64,000 nt of DNA from Kalmanozyma brasiliensis GHG001. Taxonomy: Eukaryota; Basidiomycota; Ustilaginomycetes; Ustilaginales. A program made the translations under genes and the position numbers. The stretch is taken from assembly GCF_000497045.1 (NCBI RefSeq), contig NW_015961962.1:124001-188000 (forward strand). Reading direction: 5' to 3'. Positions 22,501 through 30,355 of this stretch are shown here, piece by piece (positions within the stretch are counted from its first letter, which is position 1; each line of letters begins with the position of its first letter). Under the pieces are notes generated by a model. The model was given only the letters and a program-made list of their open reading frames with translations, ran no database searches and was not told the origin of the DNA.

Positions 22501-22836
22501 GCGTCACACCGACGTTCGCGCTCGGTCCCGATGGAAGGGGCGGTCGTTGACAGTGCGGCGTCGATCGTACCTGAGGTGTCGCAACAGTCGCTCTCACCGT
22601 CCGTGTCGGCAAGACGCAACTCAGCCGGCGTACCCGTCCCCAAACCCAACGCAGCAGGAGCATGGACAGCCAAACGCGACGGTCAAACCCAGCCACCAGT
22701 CCGACGCAACAAGCATGCATCGGAGGAAGACGCATCATCAGGAGACGAAGGGAAACCGTTCCGGTTTGCCAAGAAGGAGGTCGGCGAAGACGGCATGACC
22801 AGGCTTGTGGTGATTCATACGTCGGAGCGAGCATAG
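19507..22836 (+). CDS. Large Ser-rich disordered protein with an acidic tract, unknown function
   Basis: This intronless frame encodes 1109 residues from the ATG at 19507 to the TAG at 22834-22836. I do not recognise a domain. It is rich in Ser, Pro, Arg and Thr with many SP/TP and RR.S motifs, so it is likely heavily phosphorylated. An acidic block of almost pure Asp/Glu sits at about residues 498-525. A more conserved-looking patch follows at about 650-695 (MCFLPDAFEESAPPTPTEP and LQRANLLSGWLSEGG), and the C-terminus (FRFAKKEVGEDGMTRLVVIHTSE) looks ordered. There is no signal peptide or membrane segment, so it is probably nuclear or cytosolic. A branch-like TGCTGAC (19485-19491) and CAG (19502-19504) lie directly before the ATG, so a leader intron may end there and an upstream exon cannot be excluded. 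A chromatin or signalling scaffold is possible but unproven. Confidence 0.8.
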   Translation: MPAITFVTPPGRPSVLRGNTVQEAKAQQSEFTSTDDNEKVTTSALRQSDSDPAADMETRAEAEPLSFQKRILPHLTTSPEATSGAFALAASRKPIDETVSRPLHSDEAKKRSLLSTAMAGSSAQPPRSLSTTNLGILRRAESETARASLDGARKEAYTATEAPVTVSRPRLHFVEPQKDHIAAYTSRQETASAHAEATTSTQPRVQVAEPTPAAAQPSDTEIAPRKRSLVIQEHADVLERAAERAARQTGHLSSEALEQHSHTVTTSTRLRQHSGSSAGDETASTRSSWAMRSNSRGSSIGTSPGVESADNADEPIELELTKPSEQPTMVPIFTKPSFSDRDNDKRQTVPTQSSRKLTFISPAPSKRRRSPAEGAVTPARRESDPDTASSSKSVHAVSDSDGQTAAETSRRVLAFAACPKPERSAKLSPAHATRKSKSKLSASPAPHKLAYSQRLRGIRGTDPIRSPAPNQAGQTAAQMSRWDQIHEDVSSEGSGYSEDEEDGDSDEDDDDDDDSDNDDDDDDDDLSQSNASDIQSLAESLLQHSEDGASLRSDAAPRLPSNAIEGSREAAKPAKHPSAEQHIARMTPSDSQPGPSQQSSRRQSGSSSQGPPFPASKTSPGPTSPTRASQSSRSNQTSPLSRKLKPKDSLSHPMCFLPDAFEESAPPTPTEPDSDAYDPLQRANLLSGWLSEGGSASSSRRASWQMQHPTGASRRGSGEEGLAVPIDTLPPFRRARERAASPGLTSEGENTSRSLGGNAAFIRESAGLGRSPSHNAETVASPRRPSHVDALGISVPVAGRPAQPFSWRQVSSHQVPQRPSTGMTGYRRASHSVEPRKATSAFTSPVGSYSQQVHITGRITPSRGAAVSRPSAGKQRAVSSSSHIRSRPLVAPSTHDDVVVATSPPRHDASAHLKHHLAHSPTSPIRPESQRRDTHASGSTTPGWTSEGQLPSQSTSRYWTQRLSSLAQAMSEELSIVGNAVLGKEKVSTEVVEGEEGQASHRRSRSVPMEGAVVDSAASIVPEVSQQSLSPSVSARRNSAGVPVPKPNAAGAWTAKRDGQTQPPVRRNKHASEEDASSGDEGKPFRFAKKEVGEDGMTRLVVIHTSERA
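20998..21081 (+). repeat. GAC/GAT trinucleotide tract encoding the acidic block
   Basis: This imperfect GAY/GAR repeat encodes a run of Asp and Glu inside the 1109-residue protein. Such tracts can vary in length between strains. Confidence 0.7.
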
Positions 22837-23439
22837 TGTTTGCATTGCATTGAACAATATTTCACAAAGCGATCGCGGTGAGCTGTGTGGGGCCGATGAG
22901 ATCCGACTTGAGTTGGTGTGAGCCAGTGAGTCGTCGTTTGACAGTGACCTCGAATTTGCGCGACATGGTTTCAGTGGCCGGTGGTGACAAGCCAAACGGC
23001 GAGACCTTGCTCTTCCCGCAAAGGACGCAGTGCAGCTTTGGCATTGATCTCGACTCGTTGGGAGCGGCTGACTTGTGCAACAGGATTCAGTGGGCTCTGC
23101 CGGTGAGCAAAACGGTGTGGCCTCCGCCTTGCTTGCGCCGTCCAAAGACGCAGTGCAGTGTCGTTGGCCCTGACCGCACGTCGACCGCGGTTGGCATCTC
23201 GACCGCTCGTATTATTCGATGAGCCCCTGCGTGCCAAGGCAAACAGTCAGCTTGACAATCTCGAAAGCACTCGCTGTCCTCGCACTGGCATGCGACTCTT
23301 TTGGTCGCCTCTGGCTCAGCTTGCGCCGTCAAACGGTCTTCTGATGCTCAGGCACGCAACCGCGCAATCCCTCGTTCGCAACTGTGTCAGATTGATCGGC
23401 TGGAGTCTACGAAGCAGACCTGCACATCGTCCCGAACAT
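22837..23439. other. Tail-to-tail intergenic region
   Basis: These 603 bases lie between convergent stop codons. Frames here are short or run antisense into the LipB gene. I see presumed 3' untranslated sequence only. A GACCTTGC (the reverse of the intergenic motif GCAAGGTC) is at 23003-23010. Confidence 0.55.
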
Positions 23440-26400
23440 TCACTCGACCCGCACCATCACACCGTCCACCATGACACTCTTGACCACCCTCTCTTCCTCT
23501 CCAACCTCAACATTGAGTTTCTCCCTCAGCCTCGCCCTGTCCGTCTCCTCGACCAGCTCGAACGCGAACTCCTCCTCACTGGTCTCCCTTACTCGTCGAC
23601 CAAACACACTCGCAAAATGATCCTTGTAACTCCTGGCCACACTCTCCACGCTCTCCTTAACATCGCGCTCACCGTCAAACACCGGATTGTGTCTCGCAAA
23701 CGGCCCACTGGGATCCAATCTGTCGTGCAAACACGTCATGTTCCTCCCCACAATGCCGCAGGCCACGATATGTCGAAACCCACCCATGGCCCGACCCTCC
23801 ACATTCAGTGCGAAACCATGACTGCTCACGCGGTGACGCACCTGAATGCCGATACTCGCGATCTTGTGGTACTCATCCGCCCATACGCCGGTGTGGTTCT
23901 CCGGTGGGTCCACGGTGAGTATTCCGCGCGCAGCCAAAAGCGAGATGAGCGAATCCTGAATCTTGTCCACATAACACCGGCTGGCCAGGTTCATACTGGA
24001 CAGATTGAGGATGGGGTAGCCAACCAGTTGACCGGGACCGTGATAGGTGATTTGACCGCCGCGTTTGGTGAGGTGGTAGTCGGCACCGAGAGAGCGCAGA
24101 GCGGTGGCGACGAGGTTGTCTTCGGTATCGTGCCGTCTGCCTTCCGTGTAAACGGGTCGGTGCTGCAGGAGCAACAGCGTGTCTTGTGCTGCGAGGATTT
24201 CAAGCGTCGACTGTCTGGTGGACGGCGAGATGCTGCTGTGTCCAGAGAGGGTCGATGCGGAGGAGGAGGTCGAGTCCGAGAGAGCGCGCAGGGCGGCTCG
24301 TGCGTCCGAGCGTTGCTTGACAAGGTGCTCTTGCAGCGCGAGGCCAAGGTCGTACGGCACAAAGCCAGGGATGTAGATGGCGCGAACGGGAGGAAGGTGC
24401 GTGTAATCGCCTTTGGTAGCTGACGCCAGATCGCAGCTGGCTCCAGTCTCACTGTGGGCTCGGGCTGAAGTGGAGAACGCCCGAGCGCGTGCTGCTGCCG
24501 AACGAGCGGAGGAGATCCGCATGTAACGTTGCTTGTCCCCATTGGAGACTGGCTTCGTTCTTGTGCCGGGCTGCGATGGTCTAGCTGGCTTCGGAGGTTG
24601 CTCCATCCCGTTCCGACGAGGCGTGAGCAAAGGCGCTGTCGCAAAGCGACTTCCTTTTGACCGCGAAAGCGACGACCCAATGAAGGGGTTGTCCTTGCGC
24701 TGCTCTTTCGGACCTAACAACTCATCCTGTGCTGTCCTCACAAGGAACGACACGCGTTTCATCGCCTCGTCGTGCGATAGCGGCTCCTCCCTGTCTGCGT
24801 TCCTTCGCACCGTCAGCCAGCCCGGCACCGTGCGTGAGGCGTCTGTAGATGTGATCTCGGCGGCGCAGGCCTGATTGAGGGTGCGGATGAGGTACTGTGT
24901 CTGACGCAGCGGCGATGCGGGCTGAGCGCTGGTGACAGAGGTCTCGCTGAGAGCGGAAGAGTCGCCGAGGGCTAGGCGAAGGGTCTCGGCCTGCTCATTG
25001 TTGCCTTGACGGGCCATGCTTTGCAGTACAGTGTCGAGATTCATCCTGCTCTCCGAGAATCTCTCCGATGCTTCGTTGGAAAAGAGTGCGGCTTGATGTC
25101 CCTGTGCGAGAAGAGCATTGACGACCGTCCTGTACGTGCTGGTGGCAGGAGTAATTCTCCACCTCTCGAACAGGTTCAACACGACGATGGCAGCCGGGTA
25201 GTCGGCCTCTGCCATGACTGCCAGAAGGGCGCCATTGAGCATGTGGCGATTTCGACAGGCTGCCAGGTTCTCAGTCGAGGAAGGGATCTCGCCTTCGCCT
25301 ACCTGGACGAGCGAACGGAGCAGGGATCGTGTCGACGGCAGGCCTTCCACGCCGCCCTGTGCTCTAGCAGAAGAGCCTCGGAGTCCTGTGGTCGATGCCG
25401 TTTCGGTGTTGGCGATGGACCTGCGAAAGCTGAACAGAGCTTGGAGAAGGTCCGCATCGTTTGCGACATTGGCTCGAATGATGCTGCTGGCTTGTTCGAG
25501 AAGCGCGGAGCCGCCGGCCGTCCTGCCGACTTTCGCTTCGAAACCAAGGATAAAGGCGAGCGTCGAGCTGGTGATGGGGACTCCATCGCCGCGCATGAGG
25601 CGTATCACTTCTCCAATCTTGGCCGACATTCTTCGGATGAATGCCTCGGAGGACCTGGGAGCTTCTGCTTGCCTGCGGATCCCGGCCATGTATGCGAGAT
25701 AAGGTTCGGGCACGGTAGGCAGTCGCGGCGTTGAAGAGAGTTGCAGATCCTTTTCTGAGGGCTGCAGCGCGAGTCGATATCGATCCAGCCATCTACGAGC
25801 GCCTTCGTGGTCGGCTGCGTCAACACGAGACCGGATCAAGGATGTCCAAATCACAGCGTTGTTGCCCCAACCTGCCAAGTCTACCGGGTCGTCTGCATTG
25901 AGCATCGGCATGTCCTCGTGCGTCTCGCCGACTCTCTGTGCACTCGCCCATGTTCTGAGCAGCTGTTCACCCAGCTCAGGTTTACCAATGCCGCCATACA
26001 CGCGGATGAAGCTGGCCAATGCGCTGTGGGTTATCTGCCTCAGGCACGCGTCCGGGTTGTGTGCTTCCGGCGGTACGAGATTGCAGAGGGCGTTGTCGGC
26101 AGCTCGGAGCATTTGTTGAGCGTCGAGGTGACCGTCGAAGGTGGAGAGCATTGCCGAAGTCATTTTTGATGTGGGACGAAGGTTGCGCTCGAGGCCAGCA
26201 TCGTAGATGGTGGCCATGGCGTACATGCACTGAGCTGGGATGGACAGCGTCTTTGCTGATACGGAAGGATCCAGCATAGAGGGTCTCCAGAGATATCCGG
26301 TAGTGGACTCGACAAATTTGGGAGCTGGCCGTGTTGTGGGATGCTGTTTGCTCTGGACGCGCAAAGCGATGACAAAGCTCTCGAGTTGCTGGGAGGTGAA

Positions 26401-26862
26401 AGGTTTCCGGGCTGGGTTGGCGAGGTCATCAACGAAGGCAGTCATGGCGGAGAGGATGCGATTGAGACGGATAAGTCGGATGATCAGCATGGCTCGGTTG
26501 TCGTAGAGCTTGCTTCCGGTCGCTTCAGAGATGGGTGGGGTCCTCTCGACGATGTCCGATTGAGGTGCCTCCACTTGCGCCGATGGCATTTGTGGTCGTG
26601 TGGGGGCATCATCGGTTTTCCAGCCTTTCGCCAATGGCCTCGCGGTGGGCGACAAGAGGAAGTGAGGGGGGTTTGCCGAGGTCAAGGCGTCATTGACAAG
26701 TCCTTGGAAGGGAAAGGAGGGTGTCCTCTCAGTTGGCTCCGATTGGGTCGCGAGGGTTCGTGATCCGATGTGGCGAGCCTGGTGCAGCATGGATGCGCAC
26801 AGGCCGATGCTGCTACTCGGGCCTGCAGCAGAGGCTCTTGCTAGAGCTAAGCGGGCCTTCAT
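23440..26862 (-). CDS. PPR-like mitochondrial protein fused to LipB octanoyltransferase
   Basis: One uninterrupted frame encodes 1140 residues from the first in-frame ATG, at 26862. Residues 1-42 form a mitochondrial presequence (MKARLALARASAAG... with SRTLATQSE). Residues about 120-620 are helical and resemble degenerate PPR-type organelle RNA-binding proteins (e.g. FIRVYGGIGKPELGEQLLR, TYRTVVNALLAQGHQAALF). Residues about 828-1060 are a complete LipB domain: RGGQITYHGPGQLVGYPI, ENHTGVW, KIASIGIQVRHRV, SSHGFALNV and IVACGIVGRNM. The family's catalytic lysine is K1000 and its cysteine C1035. LipB moves octanoyl from acyl carrier protein to lipoyl domains of pyruvate and 2-oxoglutarate dehydrogenase and the glycine cleavage system. 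LipB is normally a separate protein of about 210-330 residues. A second presequence-like stretch begins at M781 (24522), so separate products from the two halves are possible. Confidence 0.88.
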   Translation of the reverse strand: MKARLALARASAAGPSSSIGLCASMLHQARHIGSRTLATQSEPTERTPSFPFQGLVNDALTSANPPHFLLSPTARPLAKGWKTDDAPTRPQMPSAQVEAPQSDIVERTPPISEATGSKLYDNRAMLIIRLIRLNRILSAMTAFVDDLANPARKPFTSQQLESFVIALRVQSKQHPTTRPAPKFVESTTGYLWRPSMLDPSVSAKTLSIPAQCMYAMATIYDAGLERNLRPTSKMTSAMLSTFDGHLDAQQMLRAADNALCNLVPPEAHNPDACLRQITHSALASFIRVYGGIGKPELGEQLLRTWASAQRVGETHEDMPMLNADDPVDLAGWGNNAVIWTSLIRSRVDAADHEGARRWLDRYRLALQPSEKDLQLSSTPRLPTVPEPYLAYMAGIRRQAEAPRSSEAFIRRMSAKIGEVIRLMRGDGVPITSSTLAFILGFEAKVGRTAGGSALLEQASSIIRANVANDADLLQALFSFRRSIANTETASTTGLRGSSARAQGGVEGLPSTRSLLRSLVQVGEGEIPSSTENLAACRNRHMLNGALLAVMAEADYPAAIVVLNLFERWRITPATSTYRTVVNALLAQGHQAALFSNEASERFSESRMNLDTVLQSMARQGNNEQAETLRLALGDSSALSETSVTSAQPASPLRQTQYLIRTLNQACAAEITSTDASRTVPGWLTVRRNADREEPLSHDEAMKRVSFLVRTAQDELLGPKEQRKDNPFIGSSLSRSKGSRFATAPLLTPRRNGMEQPPKPARPSQPGTRTKPVSNGDKQRYMRISSARSAAARARAFSTSARAHSETGASCDLASATKGDYTHLPPVRAIYIPGFVPYDLGLALQEHLVKQRSDARAALRALSDSTSSSASTLSGHSSISPSTRQSTLEILAAQDTLLLLQHRPVYTEGRRHDTEDNLVATALRSLGADYHLTKRGGQITYHGPGQLVGYPILNLSSMNLASRCYVDKIQDSLISLLAARGILTVDPPENHTGVWADEYHKIASIGIQVRHRVSSHGFALNVEGRAMGGFRHIVACGIVGRNMTCLHDRLDPSGPFARHNPVFDGERDVKESVESVARSYKDHFASVFGRRVRETSEEEFAFELVEETDRARLREKLNVEVGEEERVVKSVMVDGVMVRVE

Positions 26863-27150
26863 CGTCAAAAGGGCGCCGCTCCGCAACGATGGTGGAGGAT
26901 GTCTGCAAGGTTGTCAACGGAGAAGAAAGGGTTTGACAGGTCGGTAGCCGCTCAAAAGGCCGTGGCTGAGTTGCAACACACTCGGCCGATTGGAAGAAAT
27001 ACCTCACAAGAAAGGGGAAGAAAATGATTTTTAGCGGCATTTTTGGAAGAAATTGCACTTTCACGTCAATTTGGGCGCACTGAGCACAAAGTGTGTGCAT
27101 CAGTCCTGCTTTCCTCCGACCCACCATCACGAACAAGCATCATCACAACT
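26863..27150. promoter_or_regulatory. Divergent promoter, PPR-LipB / DEAD-box helicase
   Basis: These 288 bases separate divergent start codons. It holds an AT-richer patch at about 27000-27060 and a CTGCAAGGT element at 26903-26911. The latter is one of several copies of this motif in the window's non-coding DNA. Confidence 0.5.
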
Positions 27151-29070
27151 ATGGATTCGAATAGCTTGTTGAACAGAATCGATCCTCAAGGAGGAGCAGC
27201 CAGAGGCGGGGGTCGTGGTCGAGGAGGTCGAGGTGGGAACCGAGGCGCACCCGGAGGCGGCAGAGGACGAGGTGGTGGACGTGGACGAGGCCGTGGCGGC
27301 GCTCGCGGTGGAGCAACACAGCAGCCAGGCTCAAACGTTGTCAGCAGCGTCGACGCAACTCCCGACGAGACACCCGCGCCTTCTGGAACCAGCACACCTA
27401 CGTGGACGCCCAAGGCAATCGCTCCTGGCACAGACGCTGCCGTCTACCTGACCGATAACAAGTTCGCCGACCTCAAGGGTCAGATCGACGACCGACTTCT
27501 CTCGGCGATTCCTTTCCCAAGCATGTCGGCCGTCCAAGCTGCGACTCTCTCTACGGCGCTCGCTGGCAAGGACGTTCTCGCACAGGCAAAGACCGGAACG
27601 GGCAAGACGCTTGCCTTCCTCATCCCTTCCATCCAGAAGCTGTGTGCTCTGCCTCGCCCGCCACCTCAAACCTCGATCTCTGTGCTCGTCCTCTCGCCCA
27701 CCCGCGAGCTGGCGCTGCAGATCGAGAAGGAAGCCCAGATGCTTCTCGCCAATCTCCAAGGCACCTTCTCCGTACAGCACGTCGTGGGCGGAACCAACAT
27801 CGGAGCCGAGCGCAAGCGTCTCTCGCGCGATCGCAAGGACCTTCTCGTCGCCACTCCTGGTCGTCTTCTTGACCACCTTTCCTCCGACTCTCCCGGTCTC
27901 GACCTTCGCAAGGCATGTCAGAACCTCAAGGTGCTCGTCCTCGACGAGGCCGATCGCATGCTCGACATGGGTTTCCGCAACGAGCTCGAAAAGATTCTCA
28001 AGATGCTCCCCGATCCGGTCGCTTCCCAACGTCAATCGCTCTTCTTCTCGGCAACGATCCCATCCTTCGTTCACGAAGTAGCCAAACTTCGACCTGACCA
28101 CGCCTTCATCTCGACGCTCACCGAGCAGGACACCAACACGCACGAGCACGTGCCCCAAGAATCGTACGTCTGCACCCTGCGCGACTGTCTGCCGCGAGCC
28201 TTGCAGGTGGTCTTGTCGGAAGCCATCCGGTATCCTGCCAACCACAAGATCTTGGTCTTCCTGCCGACGGCGCGATCGACGTCGTTGGCAGCAGCGGTGT
28301 TTACGCAATTGCGAGCACAGCGCGGGTCGGCGTATGCAAAGATGGGTCCGATCTTTGAGATTCACTCGCGCAAATCGCAGGCGATGCGCACGAGAACCAT
28401 GGAGACGTTCCAGACGAGCGCTTCGGGGATTTTGTTCTCGTCGGACGTCACGGCTCGTGGTATCGACATTCCGGGCATCTCGCTCGTGCTCCAACTCGGG
28501 GTGCCAAGCAGTCTGGAGCAGTACATTCATCGATTGGGTCGAACCGCTCGAGCGGGCAAGGAGGGCCGCGGTGTGCTCATCTTGGCCGAATTCGAAGCGT
28601 TCTTCCTCAACCAAGCCGATGTGAGGAAGTTGCCGATTACAAAACTCGACATTGCCCAGGTGGAGGCTTCGGCGGGAGTGCCGTTCAACCAGGTGCTTTC
28701 GAATGTCGACGGTGCTATGCAGAGCATTGATCCGACCACAAGGAGTCAGGCGTACCAGGCACATCTCGGTTTCTACAAGTCCTATCTCAAACAGCTGAGG
28801 TGGACACCGGAACAGCTGATCGCGTCGACGAATGAGTACGCACGCGACATCCTGCAGTGGGGTGCGGGAGAGAGTGGCGCCTGGGTCGGCCCACCGTTGC
28901 TCCAAAAGACGGTTTCGATGATGGGCCTGAAGGGCAAGTCGGGGTTGAACATTGTCAGGGAGCTGCCTGGCAAGTCGAACGGTGGCGGCGGTGGGGGTAG
29001 GGGAGGCGGTGACAACGGGCTCAAGAGACAGGGTCAGGGTCAGGGCGGACGTCATGTCAACAAGCGATAG
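27151..29070 (+). CDS. DEAD-box RNA helicase, Mss116-like
   Basis: This 639-residue ATP-dependent RNA helicase has every core motif. Motif I is AKTGTGKT (146-153), Ia PTREL (183-187), Ib TPGR, II DEAD (265-268), III SAT (300-302), then the C-terminal lobe with TARGIDIP and HRLGRTARAGKEG (460-472). A Q-motif-like PFPSMSAVQ precedes motif I. The sequence around motifs Ib-II (ATPGRLLDHL, VLDEADRMLDMGF) is closest to the Mss116/CYT-19 group, which remodel group I and II introns and help mitochondrial translation. The start is the ATG at 27151; the frame upstream reads as leader. Residues 16-54 are almost pure RGG repeats, and the C-terminus is again Gly/Arg-rich. An RGG tract is not a typical mitochondrial presequence, so a nuclear or cytosolic role is possible. 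Intronless. Confidence 0.9.
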   Translation: MDSNSLLNRIDPQGGAARGGGRGRGGRGGNRGAPGGGRGRGGGRGRGRGGARGGATQQPGSNVVSSVDATPDETPAPSGTSTPTWTPKAIAPGTDAAVYLTDNKFADLKGQIDDRLLSAIPFPSMSAVQAATLSTALAGKDVLAQAKTGTGKTLAFLIPSIQKLCALPRPPPQTSISVLVLSPTRELALQIEKEAQMLLANLQGTFSVQHVVGGTNIGAERKRLSRDRKDLLVATPGRLLDHLSSDSPGLDLRKACQNLKVLVLDEADRMLDMGFRNELEKILKMLPDPVASQRQSLFFSATIPSFVHEVAKLRPDHAFISTLTEQDTNTHEHVPQESYVCTLRDCLPRALQVVLSEAIRYPANHKILVFLPTARSTSLAAAVFTQLRAQRGSAYAKMGPIFEIHSRKSQAMRTRTMETFQTSASGILFSSDVTARGIDIPGISLVLQLGVPSSLEQYIHRLGRTARAGKEGRGVLILAEFEAFFLNQADVRKLPITKLDIAQVEASAGVPFNQVLSNVDGAMQSIDPTTRSQAYQAHLGFYKSYLKQLRWTPEQLIASTNEYARDILQWGAGESGAWVGPPLLQKTVSMMGLKGKSGLNIVRELPGKSNGGGGGGRGGGDNGLKRQGQGQGGRHVNKR

Positions 29071-29592
29071 ATGCGATACTTTGCGCGATAGAGGCTGGAA
29101 TTGATGCTCGAGCTACAACTGCTCACCATTGCCCACTGTGACGTTGCAGCCTGGACTTGTGATCAAGCGATGAGCGTGTAACGGGAATTTTGCAGATTGA
29201 GTGGGGTTGTGAGACGGATGGCGACCCGGTGATGAAGAGCAACCCCCACGCTCGGTCTCATCAACCACTGGACAGCTGCGTGGGAAAAGGGCGAGCGTGC
29301 GGATGGCGTCTTCGCAGGATGAAGTCGGTCTCGACCGGATCATGTGAGGGTGAGTGGGCGACTGAAAAGGGAGATGAATGTGATTCGACTGTTGGTCAGG
29401 TTGACGCAAAGACAGGCAACGGCTGCAATGGTGAGTAGCTTAAGGGAGCCTCGCAGCGTCCGCAGGAGTACTTATATCGTAAACACCCCTCAGCCCCTTT
29501 CGCAGCCTTGCCCTCTCGTCATTCGATCAGCATCAAGCTAGTCCCAACATCTGCCGTCTACATCCTTCAATCACTGTTCCGATAGCGGCAAG
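29071..29592. other. Intergenic region before the secreted-protein gene
   Basis: The first part is presumed 3' UTR of the helicase. The last 130 bases hold a TATA-like element and a C/T-rich leader for the next gene. No coding frame is supportable here. Confidence 0.55.
29471..29480 (+). promoter_or_regulatory. TATA-like element upstream of the secreted-protein gene
   Basis: CTTATATCGT lies about 120 bases before the ATG and is followed by a pyrimidine-rich leader (about 29486-29590). It is one of the few TATA-like elements seen in this window, which suggests a strongly or conditionally expressed gene. Confidence 0.4.
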
Positions 29593-30216
29593 ATGCGTTT
29601 CACCACTCCACTCCTCACCTCCCTCCTTCTGGGCCTCACCCTGACTCACTCAGCCTTGGCCTCGCCCGCGGCCTCCTCCAAGCCGAACGAGGACCTCAAG
29701 TTCATCAAGCGTTCTCACCACTCGCACCACTCCTCCCCACCCTCCAGCCGTGGTGGTGGTATGTTCGGCAGCTCCTCCGGCTCGATGCTGCGCACCGTTG
29801 CTGGGGGCACGGCTCTTGCCGGTGGAGCAGTCTTTGCCGGTACCGCGGGCGGCATTGCTGCGCACCACCTGTTCGATGACCACGAAAGGGACGAGTCGCC
29901 TCGACGAGAGGAACGTCAGGAGGACGACAGGGTGCAGCAGAAGGTGCCGATGGCCCAGCAGCTGGGCGTGGAAGGTGTGAATGCGAATGGTAGGGTGGAA
30001 AAGGGACAGGTTTATCCTGTGGCCGTGTTGATGTCCGATGGCAGTTTCCGGGCTGTTCCGAACGATAACGGTGGGGGCCAAACGGTGCCGCCTCCGTTCA
30101 TTCAGACGGCTCCGGTGTCGGGTCAGACTGGAGGTGATCAGACTCAGACTGGCACTGGTGGTGCCGCCGGTAGCGGCGGATCTGGTGCCCCGTTCATCTT
30201 CCCTGATGGCAACTGA
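29593..30216 (+). CDS. Small secreted protein with a glycine-zipper segment, unknown function
   Basis: This 207-residue protein begins with a clear signal peptide (MRFTTPLLTSLLLGLTLTHSALA, cleavage near residue 23). A Kex2-type LysArg follows at 39-40, then a His/Ser-rich stretch. Residues about 63-89 are a small-residue hydrophobic segment with repeated GG and GxxxG spacing (TVAGGTALAGGAVFAGTAGG), a glycine zipper that could span or insert into a membrane. Next comes a charged Asp/Glu/Arg region, a short ordered-looking block around VYPVAVLMSDGSFRAVPND, and a Gly/Thr/Gln-rich tail ending in FIFPDGN. There are no cysteines, so it is not a disulfide-bonded effector. I do not recognise the family. 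It may be a wall-associated or peptide-precursor protein, or a secreted candidate of plant-associated life. Confidence 0.8.
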   Translation: MRFTTPLLTSLLLGLTLTHSALASPAASSKPNEDLKFIKRSHHSHHSSPPSSRGGGMFGSSSGSMLRTVAGGTALAGGAVFAGTAGGIAAHHLFDDHERDESPRREERQEDDRVQQKVPMAQQLGVEGVNANGRVEKGQVYPVAVLMSDGSFRAVPNDNGGGQTVPPPFIQTAPVSGQTGGDQTQTGTGGAAGSGGSGAPFIFPDGN

Positions 30217-30355
30217 GCAGCCCTCGGCGCTATCACGAGTGATACCTCGTATTCATCCGAATCACGATCTTCGATTTGACCTCTCATTCTATTCGAGTTG
30301 CGCAATCGCCATCGCTGTTATGATCGATCCTTTTCAAAGTGTGATGTCTGCTGAT

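Noticed and set aside
23158..24423. A 421-residue plus-strand open frame over the LipB end
   Set aside because: Antisense to the LipB motifs and without a domain of its own.
27331..29055. A 574-residue minus-strand open frame over the DEAD-box helicase
   Set aside because: A shadow of the helicase coding strand; every helicase motif is on the plus strand.
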